Source of the DNA: Morinoia aosen
Lineage: Eukaryota; Arthropoda; Malacostraca; Amphipoda; Talitridae
Direction: 5' to 3'
DNA: 64,000 nt
Assembly (NCBI GenBank): GCA_030386875.1
Contig: CM059571.1
Span: 28,700,355-28,764,354 of the forward strand
Each line of letters begins with the position of its first letter. Position 1 is the stretch's first letter. The position numbers and the translations under genes were made by a program. Under the pieces are notes generated by a model. That model saw only the letters and a list, made by a program, of their open reading frames with translations. It did no database searches and was not told the origin of the DNA. Below, one piece after another: positions 33,683 to 45,179 of this stretch.

Positions 33683-34189
33683 ACTCAGATTAAAAAAGAT
33701 TAAATGTTAGGTTAGGCCTCCGTGACCACAATAAAGGCGCTCCAAAGCGGAGACGGATCAGATTAGATTAGATTAGATAGATTAAATTTTAGTTTCAGCC
33801 TCACTGACATCAATAAAGACGTTCCAAAGAGAGGAAGCATTAGATTAGATTTTAATTTAGGCCTCCATAGCCGCAACAAAGGTGTTCCAAAAGAGAGGAA
33901 GGGGAAGATACTATTTATAATGGAATTAAGAGAACGCGGAATCTTGGTACAATGAGTGTAGAATCAGCAAGTTGGGAAAGAAGTTCGCATAACAAAATAT
34001 AAGTTGAAGAAGAAAGTATTAGGTGTTGAAAAAAGGACAGCAATGGCCAAAAATAGATGGTCCATAACTAAACAAAAATCCTGTTTTATTTTAACGCAAG
34101 GAAGACCTAATCTTCATCTGGGGACCTCAAAATTTCACTCCTGGGAGTGCTACTCTCTATAGATACAATAGTTGTCTCCCCTTGAGGGA
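33683..34189 (-). mobile_element. Retroposon family R, copy 1
   Basis: Flanked by a 9-bp direct repeat ATACACTCC (33674-33682 and 34190-34198). Shares its body with copies at 59584 and 62403. The (GATTA)n-bearing end, here triplicated in tandem (about 33700, 33775 and 33845), looks like the 3' tail, so the element probably points to the minus strand. No coding capacity and no tRNA-like box found. Confidence 0.6.
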
Positions 34190-34198
34190 ATACACTCC

Positions 34199-35085
34199 GT
34201 ACAGAAACAACAGTCGCGTTCTACTACAGTTCTAGCCCGAGTAAATTCATTTACCATCAAAATCTGCTGCCATTGTTGAACGATCAATTGATGGATTTTT
34301 TATGAATGATGATGGATTATAATGAGAAAATCAAAATAGAAAGTTGATATCACTTGCGATGAAAATTTTTTCGCAATGATATCGATAAAATAATAAAGAA
34401 GTCTAAGACGAAAATTACTTGGTGATTGAGATCTCAATTATTGTTGCATTGACTCAACCCTTATATTAGTTTACTCGGTACTATTGGCCTTACCGGTTGT
34501 ACATGATCAATCCACATACTTTGAGAGTCATCAAAGTTACGAACTTCGCGAGTTCTTGCTTTAAAAATTTACATAAAGAAAAAATTCAACTTAAAAATTG
34601 TTATAGTAGTTTAAAGTTTTACTTGAATTCTAAATTACTGATGAGCAAGTGCGAGTAATTTGAGGTTCGAAAAGATATTTTGTTTTTGCTAGATAACCGT
34701 GTTTCAAAATAACTTCATGCTATTCGATAAAAACCCAAGTATACATTACTTCAGAAAGACAATTTAACTTCACAGTGAATATCAACCCCATTTTTTTCCA
34801 TCCCATGTCAAGAAAAAAATTGTTGTTAAACATTTAGGTTAATGAAATAGTAATGAAGTTTTATTTCATCAAAACTTCTTCAAATAAGTTTCAGAAAGGT
34901 CTGTCAATAGCGATAGTAATGGACGTTGCTCGATCGTGACGACTAAGCCATGACAAACGATAGAACGCAATCAGGATTTTCACTACGTATTTCACGTCAA
35001 GCACGCATGGAAAGATATGGCTGAAATTGCTCAACCCAGCATTCAAATTTCCAGTAGCCTCTGAAAAACAGTTCATTTACGGTGG
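34199..35085. other. No recognisable gene
   Basis: AT-rich spacer. Nothing supported. Confidence 0.4.
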
Positions 35086-35089
35086 TAGA

Positions 35090-36690
35090 GGTAGTAAAAG
35101 ATCTCTTCTTCTGAAATCATACAAATCCACCAGACCTTAGGTCTAGCTCCTCGCAGAAGCAACTCGAAGTTATCACCGAACTCTTGGTAAACATCTTCAA
35201 TCGGTCTCTCTAAAGTCAGAACTGTCGCTCTTGATGTGAAGCAGGCAAATTTTAGTTTAATTTTCCTAAAAGGAAACTATGAAGAACTTTGAAACTATAT
35301 GAAGAACAAGAACTTAATCAGTTTGATATTTGTCATCGGTGAAACATTGAATAGATTGCTCAAAGATTAAAAAATAAAACTGAATAATGGTGCCTAAAAT
35401 TTAATTGTAGGCCGCACAGATTCAGAATGAACGTAACAGCTTCACAACGCTCCTTTTGTTTCTTTGGAGAAGTCAGCCAAATTTAACAAGTTGGTAACGA
35501 TATAGCCGTCGGTGTACACAAATTGAATTTTTATAGTGCTGCTGACCGAGCAGTGTCACAAACCTAATTTTTATAAGTACTTAATCGAAGCTATATGATG
35601 GCATGGTACAGGTAATGTTTGCTATTGTAAAAATTGCTGACTAAAATTATTATTCTTCAGTTTAAATCATCACAATCAATGTACATATGCTGTAAACCTA
35701 AATATCTCGACTTCGAAATTGTCTTCTGAACTGCTCCGTGAATGGCTAATTGCCATAGTGGAACCCCAAGGTATAAAGGGAACCTATTTTCAGTGGATTC
35801 TCACTGGCCTTACACAAAAAATAACGATTCAAGAGCAAATTAATGACTTATTAATGACTTGGGTAAAAGTAACGTCAGAGGTCCCTCAAGGGCCTCTCCT
35901 CTCCGTCATTAGCATCAAAAACCTTGACCACGACATTTGCGGTAAAATCAAGCTCGTATATAATGAAAACTCTACCACACGGCGTTACCGAGCGAGACAA
36001 CGCTAACTTTCAGGCAGACCTGAACCGTCTTCTGCAATGACCGCAAATTGGCATTAATATGAGCTACAACGCCAAGTCCTCAATAATGCGCACAAAAATT
36101 AATAGTTGGAATTTCTAGCTACAATGCATGCTTCTTCCGCCGAAACTGTGAAATAACAGAAGGATTTTGGTGTCATTGTCACAATAATTCTCGAGTTTAA
36201 CCTCACTCGAGCCTGTGATGCTGATTTGACAAGTAGCTCCTGTGAAGTACACAGAATCACACAAGGTGAACTTCATGACGTGATTATATGATTATGGATT
36301 TAGAACTCCCAAGGAATAAAGCTGAAATCAAAGCAACCACATTGCATGGAACCGGAAAACCCCCTGAGGATAGCAGAGAACAATTGAAAACGAGCAAAAC
36401 TCTTGGTTTCAAGACGATAAACGTACACCACAAGTGAAAGGACAAAACCCCGCTCTACGAAACATTTTCTGAACGCCATCTGAAATATGCAGTGCAACTC
36501 TGGTTCCCAATCGTACGGCATAATATCCGCAAACTACAGAGAATTCAGCGTGAAAAGACGACAATTTTATCAAAATTTTCTAATCTCATTTACCATAGGT
36601 CCCGTCACGGTTTGAACTCGTTTCCCTTGAACAATGGAGACTGCGTTGTGTACTAGTCGTCTCACAAATATCTTTTTGGCTTTAAAGATG
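35090..36690 (+). pseudogene. CR1-like LINE relic
   Basis: Decayed non-LTR retrotransposon. The pieces in order are KQLEVITELLVNIFNRSL (35150-35215), DVKQANFSLIFLKGNYEE, then an RT block at 35719-36006 (GIKGTYFQWILTGLTQKITI, WVKVTSEVPQGPLL, IKNLDHDICGKIKLVYN, where the expected YADD is lost), ADLNRLLQ, QKDFGVIVTIILEFN, and after a gap the C-terminal RHLKYAVQLWFPIVRHNIRK (about 36470-36530). Stops and frameshifts separate the pieces. Between 36205 and about 36400 sits a foreign fragment from the uncharacterised repeat protein also seen near 40.2 kb. The wording is CR1-like. Confidence 0.7.
36205..36335 (+). pseudogene. Fragment of uncharacterised repeat protein inside LINE relic
   Basis: Reads ACDADLTSSSCEVHRITQGE then LHDVI, nearly the same DNA as 40230-40330 (CACAGAATCACACAAGGTGA shared exactly). 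It interrupts the LINE between its RT core and its C-terminal motif, so it is a later insertion or rearrangement. Confidence 0.55.
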
Positions 36691-36699
36691 AGGCCTACA

Positions 36700-37006
36700 A
36701 AGACTTTTCAACACCAGGACGATAACATCCGTACCAGAAATATGGGCTAAAAATTAAAAAAATACATTTTACGTGCTGTAGGTCCTGAATATTGCTCCGT
36801 AAAAACTTCTCAGAATCTGAAATCAGCAGTCACAGAAAATAGAGTTAAAAATAGTCCTGAACCTGCGAATCCTAAAATTTTCTAAGGTGTAAAATCAAAA
36901 TAACTTCAAAGAGGTGTGAATTACAACTTACATCAGTGACCAAACTAGAAACTAGAAGATATCAGAAACCTCATATTCACGATGTAGTTGGTGTTAACCT
37001 TTTAAC
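36700..37006. other. No recognisable gene
   Basis: Spacer between the LINE relic and a repeat fragment. Nothing supported. Confidence 0.4.
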
Positions 37007-37130
37007 CAGGGTTGCGGAGTCGGAGTTTGGAGTCGGACTCGCAGCAGTCGCATGTTTTACGGTGGAGTCGGAGTCTTTCATTAGAAAGGGGAGGAGTCGA
37101 GGTCAGAATCGCTATTTTTTGGAGCTGTCG
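37007..37130. repeat. GGAGTCGGAGT-rich repeat, CAGGGTTGC start
   Basis: Starts CAGGGTTGCGGAGTCGGAGT and repeats GGAGTCGGA several times. The CAGGG start suggests a hAT-type MITE end. The other end is not seen, so it is a fragment. Confidence 0.4.
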
Positions 37131-37323
37131 ATTCTAATTTTTGATAAAAAATAATTTATAATTGTTTTACACCGAATGTAAACAAAACAAAGTAGAAAAC
37201 TCTTCCAAAAAGTTGAAAATTGTGCAATGTTTTTGTTAATTACTTGTTCGAGGTTCGAAACAGCGTATACCTAAAACCTAATGGGTTCCAATACACACAA
37301 GGTGTCTCAAAAAACTGTATTTG

Positions 37324-37612
37324 CGTGCTCGCTGGCACAGTGATTAAGGCATCACCCTTCCATGAAGGTGTCGAGGGTTCGAATCCCGGCGCTGAGCGGC
37401 GATTTCCCCGTTGGGTATAAGGGAAAACTCAAGCACAATATTCCACTCAACCCAGGTGTCGGAAATGGGTACCGGCTTTACGGGGGAAACCTTCATGGTG
37501 TCCTATATATAGTGTTAGTTATGAAGCATTTGAAAATCCAAAACACAAGATGATATGTATCAGGCTTGATTGGAAATAAAGCATCCTTATAGATGCCGAT
37601 GTTTGTTTGTTT
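37324..37612 (+). mobile_element. tRNA-derived SINE
   Basis: The 5' head folds like a tRNA gene: box A-like TGGCACAGTGATTAAGG from 37333 and a perfect box B, GGTTCGAATCC, at 37376-37386. A tRNA-unrelated body and a short TTTG-type 3' tail (ATGTTTGTTTGTTTTT) follow. The internal boxes would drive RNA polymerase III. A clear target duplication was not found. Confidence 0.75.
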
Positions 37613-38264
37613 TTACACTTCAAATGTACCTACACTACATAAAGTGAAATGAAAGGGCTTTTTATACAGAAAACAAATGTTATTGAAAAATCACGTTTGA
37701 AAATATACAAATTCATGACTATTTTTGTCCAGGCAACGCTGATAACGCGCGCCAAGGAATTTGCAAACGTCACGATACAGGTCATGAGAAATATCGCGAC
37801 AGGGTATTTCAATTTCTATGGTCTTCCAATAACACTTCAAGACAAACTTTCTCTTTTCCAACTTGAACTGTTTTTCTGCCCTGCTGTGATGAATTGAATA
37901 TATCTAAATTTTTAAAAATTGCGTGTTAGCGACAGTTATAGTGAGTACATTTATTTGAGACATCCTGTATATATGATACATACGAGTAAGAAATTTAATT
38001 TTCATACATGAGTGATTTGGAATATTTTACTGGTAAAAAGCCGGAATTAGTCATCGCAAATTTATTCTTTTTCTTTTTGTCTCGTCTATTTCTCCATCAA
38101 TGAATAAATAGAAAGTAGAAACTAGCAATAAATGCGTGGCAAGTTACTTGCAGAGCAACGCAGCTGATGTGATACATCTTACACACACACAGAGAGGCAA
38201 CTCTGTAACGCTCTTAATGTGACTATACTCTGTAACCAGTGGGGTAGCTATAACGATAATTTTT
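37613..38264. other. No recognisable gene
   Basis: Small frames on both strands at 37630-37897 mirror each other. No motif seen. Confidence 0.4.
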
Positions 38265-38460
38265 GTCCTTAGGTTATGCTATGATGTATTGATTGATAAC
38301 AACTCGTCTTTTCAAAAACCTAAAGTTATGTTTTGATGATAAATATTTCTAGTCGTTAGGTTATAATACTTTGATAACGACTACTGTTTGTCAAAACCTA
38401 AAGCTATGTTCTGATACATAAAGACTTCTAGTCGTCAGGTTATGGTCATGAAATTTATAT
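38265..38460. repeat. Tandem repeat, period about 83 bp
   Basis: Two to three copies sharing GTTAGGTTAT, TTGATAACGACT, TCAAAACCTAAAG and TTCTAGTCGT. Confidence 0.55.
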
Positions 38461-39339
38461 TGGAGATTTATTTAACTCATTCTAATGTTTATAACTGAAA
38501 TATAAGTATTTTTTAGCAATACGGAGTATTTATGTACTTCGTATTGACCTCTTTGTTGTGTTTACTTCCTGGTTAACATGTAATAATAACAGAAACTTCT
38601 GCATGTATCTAATGTTATACCCTGAATGTTGTTTGGTTTGTTCAAAGTTATATTGTCTTTCACTATATCGTTATCATGTTTTATTTTATCTTCTAATCAC
38701 TCCTTAGGCTTTAATTAAGTAAGCATATGAATATATTTACAATTATGTTTTTACAAATGTAAACACTGAAATAGCCTCTGCTTTTCGGCATTGTATAAGC
38801 AATTGCTTCTTCATAAGGTAGATTTGAAACCGTTTTCAGATAATCAATACTGATTTTGAGATATATGAAAAAATGAAAATACAATGTAAACGAACTGAAG
38901 TGAAAGATATAACATAACACTAGCAAAAACCTGACTTAGTTAGAAAAATGTTGTAACTGAGAGCAATGCACTGCCTCAGCTGCAATGGTTGTTGCATTTA
39001 CGCGGTAGTACAAAATTTCTTGCTGAAACCGTTCCAAATTGCACCAAAAACATAAGATAAATAGAAAATGGGCGTTTATTACAGAACGAAATCATCTAAT
39101 ATATGGTAAAAAGTTAGAATAGAATAAAAAAATTATAACATATTATTATACATACCAAGCAGATAAAAAGGGCTTTTATTCGTATACGAAACGTACCAGA
39201 AACTTCAGGCTCACTGAGATAGAAGCAGAACCACTTTTGCCTATTATAGCAGTCATATAACACGGTGTTGATATAGCACCTGTACTGCATTGTTTCCCTG
39301 CATACTGTGGAGACAAAATAAAAGGCAGTGCGAATCGTA
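38461..39339. other. No recognisable gene
   Basis: AT-rich. Nothing supported. Confidence 0.4.
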
Positions 39340-39340
39340 C

Positions 39341-39637
39341 CTACCTTAGTCCCACATGTATCAAAATTTTTGGTATAACGAGCATATACATCACACAGTG
39401 ATACATTGGATTACTATCTCTATCTAGGGCTGCATAAGAACCAGGAATTGATGATATTTCAGTACCGTTACGCAATAGCACAGTCTTCAGATTTGTTTTC
39501 AATGCGTCTATAAACAACTTCCAATAGTCTTCTATGTGTGGAATTTTTAATTTCAGCATCAAACCTGAAATATCATTGCAAAATATTAGGTCATCGTCGC
39601 CGCTGAAAATGTATAAAGTTTTTTTTAACGATTGCAA
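39341..39637 (-). pseudogene. Uncharacterised arthropod repeat protein, middle fragment
   Basis: 98-codon frame with FCNDISGLMLKLKI, EDYWKLFIDALKTNLKTVLL and RNGTEISSIPGSYA. I recognise this as the middle block of a large uncharacterised protein that turns up as repeated copies in many arthropod assemblies (from memory, unverified; typical wording is WRLFIDSSKRSLKAVLLHNG). It lies on the opposite strand from the N-terminal fragment just downstream, so the locus is rearranged. Confidence 0.5.
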
Positions 39638-39799
39638 AAAGAGGATATTTTAAATTTATCCTCCATGGAATTTTACTGCTACAATCTGGGTGCTAATAGT
39701 TTAGCTTTAATCTTTGGGAGTTTTAAATCTCTAATCAGGTCATGAAGTTCACCTTCCTGTATCATGTCACCGGACAACATTTGCTACGTCTGCACTGAC

Positions 39800-40340
39800 G
39801 TGATGTGTGGTTCCAGACAGCGGCCATTGATTATGGTAGTGAAAAGGGATTTGTACTATACTTTGGGTATGATGTCAGAGACCAGGAGAAGAATTGGGCT
39901 CCTCACGTTTGTTGTACGAAGTGTGCATCTACTCTGAATGCTTGGATGGATGCGAAAAATTTTTTCCATGTGCTCTGGTGTACCCAACGTTCAGCGCAAA
40001 CCAACAATTCAATCTACCAATTGTTATTTTTGTATGACACCATGCTTGAAGTAAGGAATTAAAGAAAGTAGAAGAGAATTATTGAATACTCTGTGAGACT
40101 ATCTGTCATTCGCCCTGTGTCCTCGATCTCCCTGCTAACATTCCGATAGCTTGTAATATGGAGGATGATGGAACAGAACTTGCTGTGTTAGAAAGTGTTC
40201 CAAGCCCCAGTGATGCTGATGCATCATTTGAACCGACAAGTACCTCCTGTAAAATTCACAGAATCACACAAGGTGAACTTCATGATCTGATTATGGATTT
40301 AGAACTCTCAAAGAATAAAGTTAAACTCTAACCATCCAGG
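39800..40340 (+). pseudogene. Uncharacterised arthropod repeat protein, N-terminal fragment
   Basis: Frame 39805-40062 contains LYFGYDVRDQEKNWAPHVCC and TKCASTLNAWMD, a Cys-pair block typical of the N-terminus of the same family. After frameshifts, 40160-40330 continues with ELAVLESVPSPSDAD and KIHRITQGELHDLIMDLELS, a conserved block near the end of the N-terminal region. Function unknown; the multi-copy dispersed distribution points to a mobile element. The homology is from memory. Confidence 0.55.
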
Positions 40341-41249
40341 TTGCAGCCAAAGAATAAATAGAATAAAGTTTAAAAGTTCAAATATCTACTCTTTGAGATT
40401 GTCAAAAAGAACGTCCTACATTTTTAGCTACGACGACGACTTAATATTATGAAATGATGAAAGTTTGAAGCTGAACCAAACATTTCGTACAGAGTCGACG
40501 ATTGAAAATAGTAAATAGAAGCCTTGAAAACCAAGTCTGAAGACTGTGCTATTGGATAACAGTACTGAAATATAATCATCAATCCCTGTTGCTTATGCAA
40601 CCCTGAATAGTGAAAGTTATCCAATGTGTCAACGCCTTCTGATTCGTTTAAATTACAATCGACATAAGTGGCTAGCATGTGATGTTTTCAAAACTAGCAG
40701 TTATTATGCATGGTTTGTAAGGTGGGTACACAAAGTATAGTTGCTATATACGTGAATAGGATAGCCGCGCTAGGTATGTCCATTACAAACAGAAGGAATA
40801 GCCTTTACAACAGCTTTGATGCCTGGCGCTAAAAATATTTTATACTGACCTCTAGTGAACCCTAATATTATTGAAACTTGGACTTATGACGCAATTTGCG
40901 ATGGTCCTTTACAAAAATGCCCGTGCATTTGTATACTTATATACAAAAAGCCTGATGGTGAAGTTAAAGAAAGTCCGGATTGAGAGTTTTTAATTGAACT
41001 CAACGAAAGATTAGTAACAACAGTAAACAACAGTCAAACGAATCAATAGGCGAGGAGTAGCACTGATCGGGCCCGAGTGCACAACACGCAGCTCTTGCCG
41101 CACGCCAGCGCCCACCGCTTGACTCGAAAGACCTAGACCCAACGGCCTGTAGGAAAAAACAAAAGACTTGAGCCTATAAGGACATGAAATAACCCCGAAC
41201 AACTTCAACCCCTACCGGACAGCTGATATATCGGCTGCGGAATTGCGTT
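40341..41249. other. No recognisable gene
   Basis: Short frames only. GC-richer at 41050-41160 without a clear reason. Confidence 0.35.
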
Positions 41250-41560
41250 CCAATTCTAGTTATAAGTTATACGTTATACGGTTCCAGTTGTAAGTTATAC
41301 GTTATACGGTTCCAGTTATAAGTTATACGTTATACGTTATTAAGTTCCAGTTATAAGTTATACGTTATACGTTATTAAGTTCCAGTTGTAAGTTATACGT
41401 TATACGTTATTAAGTTCCAGTTATAAGTTATACGTTATACGTTATTAAGTTCCAGTTTTAAGTTATACGTTATACGTTATTAAGTTTCAGTTATAAGTTA
41501 TAAGTTACACGTTATAAGGTTCCAGGTATAAGTTGTACGTGATAAGGTTATTATTCGAAT
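41250..41560. repeat. Minisatellite, 35-bp unit with two 27-bp variants
   Basis: About ten units of AGTTATAAGTTATACGTTAT followed by ACGTTATTAAGTTCC. The first two units lack one ACGTTATTA step. The units contain the shorter words GTTATACGTTATAC, so there is nested periodicity. Confidence 0.8.
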
Positions 41561-42060
41561 GCGTGTGTGGCGTTGCACCCTAATTGATCAGAGCACGAAA
41601 TTGATACGTTGACAGCAAATCACACTAGCCAACCAACCCACGTACCCCTCAGTGCTATCCAGTGCTTCGAAGTAAATTTAAACAATCTATTTACCACAGG
41701 TGATACAGAGATAAAATGTTTCTTAAGTCTAGTACAATGGTCAAATTTGAGTATAGCTACCTGTGGACCCGAATAAGTTCAGTGACTTCTAGGGAATCCT
41801 ACCATCAAGGTTTGTCTTAGGAGTACAATAATGTTCAACCTAATTCACTTAAACTAGAGACGCATTAGACTGATCAATGAGATAATTAACTCGAAATTAG
41901 ATACTTCATTTCACAATATAGTTCATATGGACTAGATTTAACAGTATATTCGACAAACGATTCAAGAACAGACTGAAGATCGGCGAAATTAACAAAGGCA
42001 AATTACATTATTAGGACCAGTTATGTAGGAGACAAGGTTTGACTCTGTGATCTTACACGA
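41561..42060 (-). other. Probable LINE 3' untranslated region
   Basis: Lies between the LINE stop codon and the minisatellite, downstream on the minus strand. No other content seen. Confidence 0.4.
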
Positions 42061-44284
42061 CTAGTGATCTGATAGGAGGTGAGACTCAAGATTTTTTTTG
42101 AATACCTTATAAGAATTACTTTCACGGATCTCCGCAGGTATTGAGTTCCAAGTTTTAGTTCCAACGAAGAGGATACTGTGTTGTGACCGAGTCTTTGAGT
42201 AATAAGGAAGCATGAATTTACTTCTATTTCGGGTTAAATGGTCGTGATGACCAGTTTGCGCAGTTAATAGTTGTTTTAGGCTATTGTCGCCATCATTTGT
42301 TAATGTTTTGTAAATGAAATTGCAAATGGAGATTTTGTAGAGATCCGAGAGCTTAAGTATTCGTAAATTTTTGAATGAGTCATTCGTGTGAGCATTACAT
42401 TCTAGATTCTCTACTGCTATTATGGCTCTTTTTTGCAGGGTAAAAATTTTGTTGGTTTTATTTTTATCAGTTCCGTGCCATGCTTCTATTCCGTATTGCA
42501 AGTATGGTGAAATGAGCGTTCAGTAGAGCATTTGTAAGGCTGTTTCAGGCAGGAAATTTTTAACTTTATTTAGGATTCCGATAGATTTTGATAATTTAGA
42601 ACTAATATGAGCGATGTGCTCTTCAAAGGTTAGATGTTTGTCTAGGTTAGATGTTTGATGGTTAGATGTTTGATGCCCAGGAATTTACTTGAGTTGGTTT
42701 CTTCGATTTCACCTTCGCCAATTTGTATGCGTGGGAGAGATATATTTTTCTTGTATGAGAAAGTAATATATTTTGTTTTATCGATATTAAGGCTAATTTT
42801 ATTAGCTTTAAGCCACCATGAAACCTTATGAAGTTCATGATTTATACGCTCCGCCATCCTAGCGGGATTTTGGTCTGGAAGGACCGCAGAAAGGGTACTG
42901 TCATCGGCAAAAAGTATGAATTTGAAGAATGATGTAGATTTAATGATATCATTGATAAAAATTAGAAATAGGAGAGGCCCAAGGACAGATCCTTGTGGAA
43001 CTCCATGACTAAATGTCTGTGGGTCTGATTTTGCGTCGTCAATGACAACGTATTGTTTGCGATTTGCTAAGTTTGATCTGAACCAATCATGGGCAGCCCC
43101 TCGAATGCCATAACAATGTAGTTTCGAGAGTAATACGCTATGGTCCACACAATCGAATGCTTTTCGAAAGTCAAGAAATACGGAGAAAACAAGCTTTCCT
43201 TCATCTATATTAGAATAAAGGTATTGCAAATGATTTTATACAGCTTGTGTCGTAGATTTCTTAGAACGAAAACCGTATTGTTTGTCGTAGAGGAAAGATT
43301 TTTGTTCAAAATACGAATACACTTTTTTATACACAATTTTCTCGAATATTTTGCTAATAATTGGTAGTACAGAGGTAGGTCTATAATTGTTGATGCAGTT
43401 TTTATCACCATATTTAAAAATAGGGGTGACTCCCGCAACTTTGAAAGAGTTGGGGAAGATACCTTGAGAAAGGGATTTGTTGAAAATATAAGATATGCAC
43501 GGTGCTATTATATCAGCTATAACCTTAAGAACTTTAGCCGAAGAATTTTTCAATCCACTTGATTTATTTTTCAAGTTGTTTATGCACGTAATTACATCGA
43601 AGGGAGTAGTTGGCGTGAAAAAGAAAGAGTTAGGTTCACGGACATGGTCCATGTATTGCAAGTGGTCTCTGGGTTCACTGAAGACACTATCGGCTATATT
43701 TTTTCCTATGTTTACAAAAAAGTTGTTAAACACAGTTGCAATATCTTTTTTCTCGTGGTATTTTACATTTTCGTGAACAACGGACTCAATTGTTTTCGTA
43801 GTATTATTATTCGGTTTATTGCATGAATTAAGCAGGCGCCAAGTTTTTTTAATATCAGTTTTGTATTCAGTAAATTTGCGCGTGAAGTAGTCTCGTTTTG
43901 AGGTTCGTATTTGATTTGTCACATGATTCCTGAATCTGTTATACGTTACTTTAGATATTCGCCCTTCGTATAGTAAGGCTAGGTACGCTTGACGGTTTTT
44001 TATATTGATCACTATATCTTCAGTAATCCAGGGCTTTTGTCTATTTTTCGGCGTAATTGTGCGGGTGATTATTGGACAACACTGGTTATATGCGGTTGTT
44101 ATAATTTCAGTTAAATTTAGTATTGTTTCATCAATGTTAATCGCATTATTGTCCCGTTCATAGATGTCTAATGATGGCATTAATTCTTCTAGAACAGTTC
44201 GCATTGTTCCCAAGTTGTATTCGTTTACAAATAAGACGGAGAGGAGTAACACGGCTTTCGGTGAGTTAGGCTTCCATGGTCAGG
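42061..44284 (-). pseudogene. 5'-truncated LINE with reverse transcriptase (CR1/L2-like)
   Basis: Three minus-strand frames form most of ORF2. 44252-43236 (upstream in-frame stop at about 44284) carries the linker before the RT and the RT start (GVTPIFKYGDKNCINNYRPT and IFEKIVYKKV). A frameshift leads to 43229-42642 with VFLDFRKAFDCVDHSVLL, GVPQGSVLGPLLFLIFINDI, the catalytic FADDS near 42911-42897 and LNIDKTKYITF. Stops near 42640-42500, beside a small GGTTAGATGTTTG duplication, separate the C-terminal frame 42501-42061 (LQYGIEAWHG, TLQKRAI, FVGTKTWNSIPAEIRES). The endonuclease domain is absent, as in 5'-truncated insertions. Only a few lesions are present, so it is much younger than the other LINE relics here. 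Confidence 0.85.
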
Positions 44285-44285
44285 T

Positions 44286-44890
44286 CACACGTCAGCGGGC
44301 GAAGAGGCGAAGAAGCGAAGAGGCGAACTCTGCTCCCTGACGGAGTGACCAATTCGCACCACACTCCACCACGGTCTTCCGGCGCTGAACTTCAGCAGTA
44401 CCTACAGGCCCTCATTCGGTCAACGAAGAAGCTCCGAACAATACGCAGCCCTCAACGACGGCCACACTGACCAGGATTACAGGACGGCTGATCCAGTGAC
44501 ACTGTGCGAGGCGAAATCTGGGGCGAGACTGCAAAGGGTTGCATGGCAGGTGATTTATATAGACATGTCTATGTCGTAGTCACCTGACCAGAACTATTCA
44601 CCGTTAACGCACAAATCGTGACTGGTCAACTCATTGAATAAAATTCCTTTGAGAGGTCGCCCTATTAATGAGGTGACCTATATGGATTTCCGCACAACTT
44701 ATGCGGAAAGTTCCCATGCCGTTAAATTTGAAACAATTGGTATTTATAGCTTTTGCCAGAGTAACAGTTTATAGCCTGGTACACAAGCTTTTGCCAGACA
44801 CAACAGTTTGAATCAATTCTCAATCCTAATGAGCTACATGCCTAGCAATGCTTCTGGAATGGTAGTACACAATTCTTGGGCAACTTTTGT
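44286..44890. other. No recognisable gene
   Basis: GC-richer stretch beside the LINE 5' truncation with an AAGAGGCGAAG-type simple repeat near 44300. Nothing else. Confidence 0.35.
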
Positions 44891-44899
44891 GCTAAAAAT

Positions 44900-45170
44900 T
44901 ACGAAGCCCTATAGTGGAAGAGTTTATATCTGCCTATGAGGAAATTGGATGCAACATGCCACTAAAACTGCACTTCATACATTCACACAATGATGTTTTT
45001 CAAGAGAATTGCGGGGCTTTCAGTGAAGAAAACGGAGAGCGACTTCATCAGGACATTTCAACAATGGAACGGTGTCACAAAGGAAAATAGTTAGATCCCA
45101 TGCTAGCAGCCTTTTGTTGGAAATTCCTTATAGATATTCCGGACGTCCGCTACAAGAGATTGGCCGAAAG
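44900..45170 (+). pseudogene. Uncharacterised arthropod repeat protein, C-terminal fragment
   Basis: Open from about 44917 to TAG at 45090 and partly beyond. Reads IVEEFISAYEEIGCNMPLKL, HFIHSHNDVFQENCGAFSEE and NGERLHQDISTMERCHKGK, then AAFCWKF. I recognise the family block SH.D.F.EN.GA.SEE.GER.HQDI..ME (from memory, unverified), the C-terminal part of the protein whose N-terminal part lies near 39.8-40.3 kb. The LINE and minisatellite lie between them. Function unknown. Confidence 0.55.
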
Positions 45171-45179
45171 TTGACGTGT

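Noticed and set aside
33708-33716. TTAGGTTAGG, insect-telomere-like
   Set aside because: Only two units, inside a retroposon tail; not a telomeric array. The similar words near 48900 are also isolated.
37324-37398. Possible tRNA gene (A and B boxes)
   Set aside because: The acceptor stem does not close and a SINE body and tail follow, so it is a tRNA-derived SINE head.
41250-41560. CRISPR-like array
   Set aside because: Units are contiguous with no unique spacers; a eukaryotic minisatellite.
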